From: a virus
IMG/VR virus record: IMGVR_UViG_3300042934_000534
Location: 1 to 26,158 of that record
Length of the DNA stretch: 26,158 nt
Direction: 5' to 3' (one strand)
The position numbers were made by a program, and so were the translations under genes. The notes beneath the pieces were generated by a model, which searched no databases, was not told the origin of the DNA, and saw nothing but the letters and a program-made list of their open reading frames with translations. This document shows positions 13,879 to 19,980 of the stretch, one piece after another. Within the stretch, counting starts at the first letter, position 1, and every line of letters begins with the position of its first letter.

Positions 13879-14520
13879 TTATGCAGAGCGGCCGTGGTTT
13901 GGGTGGAACCCATACCGGAGCTCTGCAGATTTTCTCGCTGCCGCAGCATCAAGAAAGCATTTGAAGTGCCCGAGAGTCAGACACTTGCCGTCAACGCCGA
14001 TCGTCACTCGAAACGACGATGATTTTTTAAGGAAGTACACGCCGTGAATGCCGCTTCTGTTGAGGTGCTGAAGCTTGGCGTTACGGTTGTTGTCCGTGAT
14101 TGAGACGGTGCGTAAATTCTCTATCCGGTTGTCCGTTCGATTGCCGTTGATGTGGTCAATCCGAAGTCCTGGCGGGATCTCGCCGTGATGAATTTGCCAG
14201 ATTACCCTGTGCACGTACAGCGCTTTCCTGCCTGCTCGGGTAGTGAGATATCCGTCATATCGCAGAGAGCCAACGCGGGTACCAACAGCGGCACCTGATG
14301 CCCGGACAAGGCCTCCATCTTCAGCGCAATACTCGTAAATCTGTCGCAACTCGGTCGCGCTGAGATCCATTGGAGGAAGGTCTCTTTTTCTCCTATTGCG
14401 TGTCTTATCACATGATTTGCAATACGAGCCGTAGCCGCTTTTTCGGGACCGGTCTTTGTAAAAATGCTCAGTTGGTAGGTCTCGAAGACATTTGCCGCAG
14501 GGTTTTGTTTGCGCAAGCAT
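13879..14520 (-). CDS. HNH endonuclease with N-terminal zinc finger and AP2-like end (homing type)
   Basis: A 213-residue protein; the start at 14520 has GGAGG six bases upstream. Residues 8-38 hold Cys pairs (CGKC and YCKSC), a zinc finger. The HNH core is LYVHRVIWQIHHGEIPPGLR, then IDHINGNRTDNRIENLRTV (metal and catalytic His). The C-terminal part (SGIHGVYFLKKSSSFRVTI) resembles AP2-type DNA-binding domains of phage homing endonucleases. It is probably a free-standing selfish endonuclease inserted in the left operon; both neighbouring genes look complete, so it is not shown to sit in an intron. Strong structured DNA flanks it on both sides. Confidence 0.88.
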   Translation of the reverse strand: MLAQTKPCGKCLRDLPTEHFYKDRSRKSGYGSYCKSCDKTRNRRKRDLPPMDLSATELRQIYEYCAEDGGLVRASGAAVGTRVGSLRYDGYLTTRAGRKALYVHRVIWQIHHGEIPPGLRIDHINGNRTDNRIENLRTVSITDNNRNAKLQHLNRSGIHGVYFLKKSSSFRVTIGVDGKCLTLGHFKCFLDAAAARKSAELRYGFHPNHGRSA

Positions 14521-14578
14521 CGCCACCTCCCGGAAAAGGCGTCTTGTGTTGGAAGGGGTTGCCGGTCTTTCCCGGCTG

Positions 14579-14704
14579 TCACGGCGCTTGTGCCAGATCA
14601 AGGTAGCTCGCCAATACCAGGTTGGCGCTGACCCTGCGCAATGCGGGTTGAGCTATTCGCCGGTGATGCAGGTGGGCGGTTATAGGCCGCAGTTTCGTCC
14701 GCAT
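14579..14704 (-). CDS. Possible 41-residue ORF between methyltransferase and HNH genes
   Basis: A basic peptide starting MRTKLRPITAHLHHRR. No convincing ribosome binding site, and its first codons lie in one arm of the 18-bp inverted repeat, so coding status is doubtful. The gene-poor stretch 14521-14837 otherwise holds only that repeat. Confidence 0.22.
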   Translation of the reverse strand: MRTKLRPITAHLHHRRIAQPALRRVSANLVLASYLDLAQAP

Positions 14705-14784
14705 CGGTCTGCACTCAACTCAAGCTACTTATGGGCGGCCTGCCAGCCACGTTATGGCAGTAACGCTGAGTGCAGACCGATGCG
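14700..14784. repeat. Perfect 18-bp inverted repeat with nested hairpin
   Basis: CGCATCGGTCTGCACTCA (14700-14717) is repeated exactly in inverted orientation at 14767-14784, 49 bases apart. Inside lies a second stem, CTGCCA/TGGCAG (14740-14745, 14755-14760). In the minus-strand transcript it would fold into a long stem upstream of the HNH gene. Confidence 0.85.
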
Positions 14785-14837
14785 CTCTCATAGAGAGGAT
14801 CGGGCAGTTAACGACAGGCTGTCGTGGCGCTGGTTGT

Positions 14838-15599
14838 TCAGGCTGCTGCAGGGATCACCACCAGTACGGTGTTAACCATCGTCCCGGCCTGCTTGAATGA
14901 GGCTTCAGGCAGGGTTTCGATGCTGCCACCGCGCTGCTCGACGATCCCGCGAAAGTCTCGGGTCAGTGCGTCGTCGCGAAAGGTCACGCCAGAAGGCATG
15001 ATCGCCACCAGCCTGCCGCCAGGCTTGAGGAACTTCAGCGCATGAACGACGTGGTGAATGTCGCTGCGCTTCTTGTCGAAGGGCGGGTTCATCAGCACGC
15101 GGTCATAGATGGGCTTCGGCTCGACCTGCAGGAAGTCGCCGGGTTCGGAAACTCCCGACAATGGCAGCTTCAGTTCGATCAGCGCTTTGTGGTTGTCCGG
15201 CAGCAGTTCGTGCATATCGACCATGACGCCTACTGCTGCGGAGTTGGCGGCCACCGCAAGAGCACCACGGCCCGCACTTGGCTCCAGCACCATCATCCCG
15301 TCACCGATCATGGCGAGATCCGCAGCCTGTTTCGCAACGTTCGGCGGAGTAGGGAAGAAGCCGAAGTCCTGCGGCACGGTTACTTCACCAGTCATCAGGA
15401 TGTTTTCAATTGCGTCGGCGGCGTCACCGGCGAACAGGTGAGCTTTTGCTTTGGTGTTCCACTTACCGCCCGCAGCTTTGAGCGTCTTGTCGAGGCGCTG
15501 GTAGAGGTTTTTATCGAGTTGGCCGCCGGTGATGAATAGCTTGTTGCCTTCGGTGCGCGAGGCGCTGAGCAGCGCCATGACTTCGTTGTCGACTTTCAT
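14838..15599 (-). CDS. Phage DNA methyltransferase-like protein (EPSAGRG / NPPF)
   Basis: A 253-residue protein with SAM-binding motif I at 104-114 (VLEPSAGRGAL) and catalytic motif IV NPPF at 171-174, in the order typical of gamma-class N6-adenine methyltransferases. The GFFPTPPNVAKQ segment just before motif I is common in phage members. The N-terminal 70 residues (KLFITGGQLDKNLYQRL and KAAGGKWNTK) are an extra domain. There is no clear separate recognition domain, so specificity is unknown. GGGAG precedes the start at 15599, and a hairpin leader twin to that of the 15850 gene lies 22 bases upstream. Confidence 0.82.
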   Translation of the reverse strand: MKVDNEVMALLSASRTEGNKLFITGGQLDKNLYQRLDKTLKAAGGKWNTKAKAHLFAGDAADAIENILMTGEVTVPQDFGFFPTPPNVAKQAADLAMIGDGMMVLEPSAGRGALAVAANSAAVGVMVDMHELLPDNHKALIELKLPLSGVSEPGDFLQVEPKPIYDRVLMNPPFDKKRSDIHHVVHALKFLKPGGRLVAIMPSGVTFRDDALTRDFRGIVEQRGGSIETLPEASFKQAGTMVNTVLVVIPAAA

Positions 15600-15620
15600 T
15601 TGTGACTCCCGGTTGTTTTC

Positions 15621-15649
15621 CCAATGCACCCGTCACCAGGTGCATCAGT
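15621..15649 (-). promoter_or_regulatory. Hairpin leader of the methyltransferase gene (twin 1)
   Basis: On the minus strand it reads ACTG-ATGCACC-8 bases-GGTGCAT-TGG and ends 22 bases before the ATG at 15599. The flanks are the same as in 15872-15901 while the stem bases differ but still pair. Confidence 0.55.
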
Positions 15650-15661
15650 GAAAAGGCCCGG

Positions 15662-15850
15662 TCAGCCCTCGCAGCCCATTTGATAGTTGCTTGCATGCTC
15701 TGCGCTGCAAAACGGCAACTCTCGAGTGCGAAGCACCTGACGGTTGGTGTATGGGTCGCGAGTTCGGTCGTGGATGTTGCGGCGCACCACCTGTTCGGCT
15801 GGCTTACCGCAGTACGTGCACTTCGTTTGCGTTGCTGCTGCATCGGTCAT
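15662..15850 (-). CDS. Small zinc-ribbon phage protein
   Basis: A 62-residue protein; the start MTDAAATQ has GGAGGG upstream. Ligands are C-T-Y-C near residue 11 and F-C-S-A-E-H near residue 48, a treble-clef-like or zinc-ribbon arrangement with a basic middle (VVRRNIHDRTRDPYTNRQV). It is the first well supported gene of the pL operon. It may be a regulator or an adaptor; nothing more specific can be said. Confidence 0.65.
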   Translation of the reverse strand: MTDAAATQTKCTYCGKPAEQVVRRNIHDRTRDPYTNRQVLRTRELPFCSAEHASNYQMGCEG

Positions 15851-15871
15851 CGTGTTGCCCTCCGTTGATTT

Positions 15872-15901
15872 CCAATGCCGCCTCATCGAAGCGGCATCAG
15901 T
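15872..15901 (-). promoter_or_regulatory. Hairpin leader of the zinc-ribbon gene (twin 2)
   Basis: Minus strand: ACTG-ATGCCGC-9 bases-GCGGCAT-TGG, ending 22 bases before the ATG at 15850, the same distance as its twin. Paired changes in the stem between the two copies support an RNA structure. Confidence 0.55.
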
Positions 15902-15936
15902 AAATCTTTGGTCTTTCTCCGCACCCGCTTACCAGG

Positions 15937-16052
15937 TCATTCACTCAGTTCGGTCACCACCTCGTCCGCCGTCGCAGTGGGCTGCGCGTGGGCAGGCTTT
16001 CGGGCCTGTCGGATCGCCGGTCGCCGGTAGAGGCAAGTGCGGTTTTGTTCAT
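15937..16052 (-). pseudogene. Possible small pL leader gene, frame-broken
   Basis: GGAGG eleven bases upstream and ATG at 16052 open a 32-residue Arg-rich frame (MNKTALASTGDRRSDRP...) that stops at 15954. An overlapping frame without a start reads AIRQARKPAHAQPTATADEV and on to VVTELSE at 15937, and looks more protein-like. One shift near 16015 would join them. It may be a broken small gene or an Arg-rich peptide in its own right. The remainder of the interval 15851-16182 is the pL leader, with a further 20-residue frame (16057-16119) that I do not consider supported. Confidence 0.25.
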
Positions 16053-16128
16053 CGGTTTACTGACCTCCCACCGATGGAGCCGGGAGTGACCTAACCGGAC
16101 TGGCCGGGTAGTCGTTCATGGCGCTGGT

Positions 16129-16140
16129 TGTTAAAGAGCG
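16129..16140 (-). promoter_or_regulatory. nutL: boxA antitermination element in the pL leader
   Basis: The minus strand reads CGCTCTTTAACA, matching the ribosomal boxA consensus, about 45 bases after the predicted pL start. This is where lambdoid phages keep nutL. The following CAACCAGCGCCA shows no clear boxB hairpin. AACAACCAGCGCCA recurs on the minus strand at about 14836-14823, at the end of the methyltransferase gene. Confidence 0.55.
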
Positions 16141-16189
16141 GCGCGGCTTTCGCTACTGGCCGGCGGTGTTCGGTGCTGGCTTGAGACGA

Positions 16190-16218
16190 ATTTAAGCAAG
16201 CTGAAATAACCGTGTCAA
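16190..16218 (-). promoter_or_regulatory. pL: pL promoter
   Basis: On the minus strand, TTGACA (16218-16213) and TTAAAT (16195-16190) are separated by exactly 17 bases. It is the strongest promoter of the phage region and drives the left operon. Two repressor operators overlap its -10 and -35 boxes. Confidence 0.8.
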
Positions 16219-16250
16219 GCATGCTGAATAAATTAATTCAGATTGCTGAA
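16192..16250. promoter_or_regulatory. oL: Left operator cluster (three sites)
   Basis: Three 14-bp sites related to TTAAGCATGCTGAA: 16192-16205 TTAAGCAAGCTGAA, 16215-16228 TCAAGCATGCTGAA, 16237-16250 TTCAGATTGCTGAA. Centres are 23 and 22 bp apart, about two helical turns, as expected for cooperative repressor binding. Confidence 0.8.
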
Positions 16251-16263
16251 ATTTAGAGGCGAT

Positions 16264-16288
16264 AAAAAGCCCGCTCAATGGCGGGCTC
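16264..16288 (-). terminator. Intrinsic terminator of the DUF1654 gene
   Basis: On the minus strand, AGCCCGC / GCGGGCT with a six-base loop, then five T. It insulates the prophage-state genes from pL. Confidence 0.8.
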
Positions 16289-16290
16289 AT

Positions 16291-16542
16291 TTATGCGTCG
16301 CAGTATTCTCGCCAGCCGATTCTGACGGTGCCGCCCTCCAGGGTCTCGACCCGGACGCCAGAGGTCTCGCCGATCTCATCCAGTAGGCGCTGCCAGTCCT
16401 CTGGTGATTCGTGATCCAGCCTCGCCACTGTGACCGCCTGTACCTTTTGAACGCTTGGAGCAGCGATCAGGGCTTGCAGGCGGCGGCCTGCCGACTCATA
16501 CGACGAGGACAGTTTCGATGTGGTGAAAGCTGGACTGGGCAT
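16291..16542 (-). CDS. DUF1654 family protein, probably SOS controlled
   Basis: An 83-residue protein. The start MPSPAFTTSK was chosen because AAGGAG lies six bases upstream. The segment VQKVQAVTVARLDHESPEDW followed by QRLLDEIGE is the DUF1654 signature as I know it from pseudomonads and their phages. The role is not established; location and regulation suggest DNA damage or induction. It has its own promoter overlapping a LexA-like box and its own terminator, so it is a one-gene unit lying between the CI-side genes and pL. Confidence 0.8.
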   Translation of the reverse strand: MPSPAFTTSKLSSSYESAGRRLQALIAAPSVQKVQAVTVARLDHESPEDWQRLLDEIGETSGVRVETLEGGTVRIGWREYCDA

Positions 16543-16559
16543 GTGGCGCTCCTTATCTA

Positions 16560-16601
16560 TACTGGTTCTATATACAGTATTTACGTTCCTTGGCATTGGC
16601 A
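16560..16601 (-). promoter_or_regulatory. Promoter with LexA-like SOS box
   Basis: Minus strand: TTGCCA (16601-16596), 17 bases, TACTGT (16579-16574). The -10 box is part of TACTGTATATAGAACCAGTA (16579-16560), which fits the CTGT-N8-ACAG LexA box with one mismatch in the second half-site (CCAG). Confidence 0.65.
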
Positions 16602-16655
16602 AGCGTAGTTATGCATTACTGCATATATTTTGCGAGCCGCTTTCTCGTGGGCATG

Positions 16656-16678
16656 AAAAAGCCCGCGCATAGCGGGCT
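16656..16678 (-). terminator. Intrinsic terminator of the membrane zinc-ribbon gene
   Basis: On the minus strand, AGCCCGC / GCGGGCT around a five-base loop, then TTTTT. It lies 18 bases after the stop at 16696. Confidence 0.8.
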
Positions 16679-16695
16679 CTGTTTAGCTTGATGGA

Positions 16696-17271
16696 TCAGT
16701 CCGCAATCGGCGGGTACTTGCCGCTCACCGAGTCTCTATAGACGATCTCGCAGAATAGCCGCGGGCCCTCACGCATAGTGACCAGTGCCCGCTTTGCCTC
16801 TTCCTTCGTTTCAAATGGGCCAGCACCCACAGCCAGGCCGATCATAGGAACAACCGGGAGTCCGGTGCTGGTAATTGCCTCAATGGTTCGCTGCCGCTCC
16901 TCTTCGTCACGGCAGGCAGTTGATGCAACCCATCCATTTTTCAGCTTTGTGGCGGCTACTGGTTCAACGTCTGCACCGCAGTGTTTGCACTTAACGGCCG
17001 CTGTCTTGATGCTCTCGGCACACATAGGGCAGGGGCGCGTGTCTTTCTCTGCCTGGGCAGCAGCAGGGGAGCTTTTGCCGCCAAGCAGAACCATGAGCAG
17101 GCCGGCGAGCGCGATCATCCCGCCAACAATGGTGTGTATCTGTCGGTCAGCCATCAAGCCCATGTTGTTGACTCGCCCGCCAGCGCCGGTCGGCACTGAC
17201 ACGTCCATGCTCAGTGCGAAAATCAGCCAGCACAGGCCTACGATCAGCGCGAACGTTCCAAATCCTTTCAT
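16696..17271 (-). CDS. Two-pass membrane protein with zinc ribbon
   Basis: A 191-residue protein; the start at 17271 has GGAGGG upstream. Membrane helices lie at about 4-22 (FGTFALIVGLCWLIFALS) and 47-64 (IVGGMIALAGLLMVLLGG). A zinc ribbon follows at about 79-99 (CPMC ... KCKHCGADV). The C-terminal part has a GPFETKEEAKRALVTM segment reminiscent of SPOR-type repeats. Located among genes expected to be expressed in the lysogen, it could be a superinfection-exclusion factor, which is inference from place and topology only. Confidence 0.65.
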   Translation of the reverse strand: MKGFGTFALIVGLCWLIFALSMDVSVPTGAGGRVNNMGLMADRQIHTIVGGMIALAGLLMVLLGGKSSPAAAQAEKDTRPCPMCAESIKTAAVKCKHCGADVEPVAATKLKNGWVASTACRDEEERQRTIEAITSTGLPVVPMIGLAVGAGPFETKEEAKRALVTMREGPRLFCEIVYRDSVSGKYPPIAD

Positions 17272-17390
17272 TGGATCCCTCCCGTAATTGAGCCAGCACT
17301 TTACCATCCATGGCTTGTCGCCACCATGGTCGAGCCGAAAGGGGAGGAGGCCCATTTAGTGGCGGTTACAGCTCTGATCAGGGGAGGGCA

Positions 17391-17420
17391 GAAAGAAGAA
17401 GCCCGGCGCTGGGCCGGGCT
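17391..17420 (-). terminator. Terminator after the DUF3037 gene
   Basis: On the minus strand, AGCCCGGC / GCCGGGCT with a five-base loop, then a pyrimidine tail TTCTTCTTTCT. The T-run is interrupted, so efficiency is uncertain. Confidence 0.55.
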
Positions 17421-17424
17421 CAAC

Positions 17425-18267
17425 CTAAGCTATTTCAGCCGATGCTGGAATACCTTCCTTAATTAGACTCACCATGCTTGCTCGATCTTCTTCTGAGCTG
17501 ATCACGCGAACCTCTGGAAACGCGCTCAATTCTGTCGAAACCTCTTTATAAGCCTTAAAAAGCTTCGGCTTTCCAGCGATAGGAGGGCCTGCGACAAACA
17601 AGGTATCTGGTGGTAGCTGGCCCTTAGCGCTTAGGCGTCGCACTCTTGATATCCACGCATCCCCGTGTTCATAGATTTTTCCGGATTCTTCGTGACCAAG
17701 GTGCAATGGTTTGATTGCCTGCACAGGCTTGCCACCCTGAATCAGTACGAATGGAAATTTCACTGGGTAGTCCGATGAGCCCAGCTTTCGATCCACGTAA
17801 TGTTGCTTCAAATTGACGTCAGCCAACAGCCTGCCTAGCTGTTTCTCTAGCGCTGCTTCCTGATATTCCTTTGTCGCAAAGCTGTGCTTCACATAGTGGT
17901 CAAATAGAGCTTTTAGTGCCTGGTCTGAATTTGCCGCAACTATTGAGCCTGGCTCACTGAAGCGCATCATCGTTTCCCGCGGATGCACCAAGTGACTGAA
18001 TGTCGCAGAGAGCGCCTGGCGATCAGATCTATGGCTCGTGAAAAAGCCGCTGAGTCTAGCAAGCTCAGCATTTACTTCTTTTCGTGCCCTGATAAAAATC
18101 TTGGCATCAAGACTTGGGAAAAATGTTGTTACGCGCTGGCGCTTGGTCTCTACGACGAAACGAAAATCACCATTATTGGCAAGCAGCACTATCCCGATGT
18201 TTACAAACTCACCCGTCTCTGGGTAAGGGAGAAACCTCAAAATTGAGTAATTACATATGATTCTCAT
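17425..18267 (-). CDS. DUF3037 family protein, partner of the HipA-like kinase
   Basis: A 280-residue protein. The N-terminal part (YSILRFLPYPETGEFVNIGI and VLLANNGDFRFVV) is the DUF3037 hallmark. The middle is helical, and the C-terminal third has alternating strands (LPPDTLFVAGPPIAGKPKL). No catalytic motif is evident. Its ATG overlaps the kinase stop (ATGA, 18267-18264), so the two proteins are made together and probably act together. Lower GC than the phage core suggests transfer as a cassette. The biochemical role of DUF3037 is, to my knowledge, undefined. Confidence 0.8.
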   Translation of the reverse strand: MRIICNYSILRFLPYPETGEFVNIGIVLLANNGDFRFVVETKRQRVTTFFPSLDAKIFIRARKEVNAELARLSGFFTSHRSDRQALSATFSHLVHPRETMMRFSEPGSIVAANSDQALKALFDHYVKHSFATKEYQEAALEKQLGRLLADVNLKQHYVDRKLGSSDYPVKFPFVLIQGGKPVQAIKPLHLGHEESGKIYEHGDAWISRVRRLSAKGQLPPDTLFVAGPPIAGKPKLFKAYKEVSTELSAFPEVRVISSEEDRASMVSLIKEGIPASAEIA

Positions 18268-19007
18268 AGGGCCCCCCAGAATCGCTCTTCCTTGAACATC
18301 TGCAGAATTTCTAGCCGGCTTGCTAGCGTTGGCTCGGTCAGGTCGATGAGGTCTGCATCCCTATATAGCCAGTCTTCGGTCAAAAAGGTGATGATCGTAT
18401 CCCAGTTCGACAACGCCTTGCTCAGGATATCAGTGTATTCCTGACGAACGAGGTAATCCCTGAAATCTTTGCGGCACTCGCAGAACACGTGCTCTTCAAG
18501 AAATTCTTCGGGATTGAAGGACTTATGAAATGCCAGGTTGTGATCGATGACGGCTAGCTCGCCACGGCTGTCCAATATTAGGTTCACGTTCCCACCCATT
18601 GGGCCGAGAATCCTGTCTCCATTTTGCACCCACCAATCAAATAGTAGAACCTTTCTCATCAGGTCCCGAGGGGTGGATTTCAAATGGGCAATGTTGAAAT
18701 CTACAGCGCTTTCGACCGCTTGCGATGCGAAGGCTAATCCTCCCTCCAGATCGGAGACGTTGGGAACCACGCTGAAGTCGATCAGGTCTTGAGGTACGAC
18801 CATTTTTTTCCACGGAGGAATAGGCAAGCCGAGGGTTTTGCCCAGTTCTGCGCAGAGCAACTCCGATATCAGCGCCGGGCCGCCAGATTTGGAAAGCCCT
18901 TTTACAAAGTAGGTTTCACCATCGTCAGCACGAATAATGAATGGCTTTATGGATATTCCCTGATGGCTTTGTCGAACAATTTCGACAGCTGTTACTAGGT
19001 CCGACAT
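18264..19007 (-). CDS. HipA-like kinase family protein
   Basis: A 247-residue protein, shorter than HipA (about 440). KPFIIRADDGETYFVKGL (about 21-38) includes the ATP-binding Lys; NGDRILGPMGGNVNLIL (about 133-149) matches the catalytic loop with Asp and Asn; LAVIDHNLAF (about 154-163) supplies the metal-binding Asp. This suits the compact HipA-like group often found next to DUF3037. Its substrate is unknown; HipA itself phosphorylates glutamyl-tRNA synthetase. No HipB-type antitoxin is adjacent, so DUF3037 may be the control partner. Its start region carries repeats of AGCCGTAC. The ribosome site is weak (AGGGA). Confidence 0.8.
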   Translation of the reverse strand: MSDLVTAVEIVRQSHQGISIKPFIIRADDGETYFVKGLSKSGGPALISELLCAELGKTLGLPIPPWKKMVVPQDLIDFSVVPNVSDLEGGLAFASQAVESAVDFNIAHLKSTPRDLMRKVLLFDWWVQNGDRILGPMGGNVNLILDSRGELAVIDHNLAFHKSFNPEEFLEEHVFCECRKDFRDYLVRQEYTDILSKALSNWDTIITFLTEDWLYRDADLIDLTEPTLASRLEILQMFKEERFWGAL

Positions 19008-19038
19008 AGCCGTACTATCCCTGAGCTAAATTTGAATG

Positions 19039-19071
19039 CGTAACTTTATTAGCCGTACGGCTCAGGTTACG
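19039..19071. promoter_or_regulatory. Nested inverted repeats before the HipA-like/DUF3037 pair
   Basis: CGTAAC (19039-19044) and GTTACG (19066-19071) enclose the perfect 12-bp palindrome AGCCGTACGGCT (19051-19062). A direct copy of AGCCGTAC lies at 19008-19015, beside the kinase start. This resembles an autoregulatory operator. Confidence 0.5.
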
Positions 19072-19297
19072 TTCTGCTTATGCTTCCCGCCTTCACCTGT
19101 TCTGCGTACCGCTCCAGCCGATCCTCACCAGCCTGCATCACAACGCATATCCGGATCACTGCCTGAGCGTCCGCCTCATTGCCCGCTAGGCTTAGTCGCT
19201 CAGCGATACGCATCAGCTCAACCGCCGACCACTTGAGGTCTGAGGCTGTACCCTGGAGGTCGCGGCGTAATTCTTGGTCGGGTTTGGTGAGGGGCAT
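19067..19297 (-). CDS. Small unknown protein downstream of cI
   Basis: A 76-residue, mostly helical protein (DLKWSAVELMRIAERLSLAG, then EADAQAVIRICVVMQAGEDR). GGAGGTCGCC before the ATG is an excellent ribosome binding site. It starts 13 bases after the cI stop and is probably expressed with the repressor. Its end overlaps the inverted repeat ahead of the kinase pair. Function unknown. Confidence 0.65.
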   Translation of the reverse strand: MPLTKPDQELRRDLQGTASDLKWSAVELMRIAERLSLAGNEADAQAVIRICVVMQAGEDRLERYAEQVKAGSISRT

Positions 19298-19310
19298 GGC
19301 GACCTCCAGC

Positions 19311-19970
19311 TCAGTAGTGAAACTTCTGTGTTGCTTGCACTACGACGCCAACTATTCGGCAGTTTTCATCAAAGACTTCGGTCGGGTATCCGGGGTTGAG
19401 CGGCTTTAGGTAGAGCTTTCCGCCGTCGCTGACCAGTTTCTTAAAGGTCGCCTCGTTGCTGTCTGGAAGTTTGGCCACAACAAGCTTGCCTGGCGCCGCC
19501 TCTACTTCGGTATCCACCAAGATTAGTGAGCCCTGGGCGATGCTCGTACCTACTGGCGATGTCATCGAGTCGCCTTTGACTTCAAGCCAGAACGCTGGGC
19601 CTTTCGAGTTGTATTCGGAAAACTCGTAGCGATCCGATATGCCTGCAGGGTAGGGCTCTACAGCCTCGGCCCAGGAGCCAGCCGATACCCAACTGATCAC
19701 TGGGTAGCGGAAGCTCTGAGAAGGCTGCTCAGGCATGGAGACATTGGGCTCTGATGCCTCCTGCTCAGCACCCTCACCAATAGCAAGCCACTCTGCTCTG
19801 AAGCCAGTTGCTTTTGCCAATGCGTAGAGATTCTCTGGCCGGAGGCTTTTGCTCTCGCCAGTAATCCATTGAGTGACAGCAGAGTTCGCGACGCCGCACA
19901 GCGCCGCAATTTCGCCCTTCTTTTTCCCGCTGAGCTGTATAGCTCGGGCAATACGTTCATGTCTTTCCAT
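19311..19970 (-). CDS. cI: CI-type prophage repressor (HTH plus S24 self-cleavage domain)
   Basis: A 219-residue repressor. Residues about 17-41 (KKKGEIAALCGVANSAVTQW) form the helix-turn-helix. The cleavage site is Ala97-Gly98 (WVSAGSW), the catalytic Ser135 is in GDSMTSP, and Lys177 is in ATFKKLV; the spacing Ser to Lys (42 residues) is close to lambda CI. It should keep the prophage silent by binding the 14-bp operators and be destroyed after RecA activation. There is almost no ribosome binding site before the ATG, so a leaderless transcript is possible, as for lambda cI. Confidence 0.93.
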   Translation of the reverse strand: MERHERIARAIQLSGKKKGEIAALCGVANSAVTQWITGESKSLRPENLYALAKATGFRAEWLAIGEGAEQEASEPNVSMPEQPSQSFRYPVISWVSAGSWAEAVEPYPAGISDRYEFSEYNSKGPAFWLEVKGDSMTSPVGTSIAQGSLILVDTEVEAAPGKLVVAKLPDSNEATFKKLVSDGGKLYLKPLNPGYPTEVFDENCRIVGVVVQATQKFHY

Positions 19971-19980
19971 GGACTCAATA

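Noticed and set aside
13879-14520. HNH gene as part of a group I intron or intein
   Set aside because: The genes on either side appear complete, and no interrupted coding sequence could be matched across the element.
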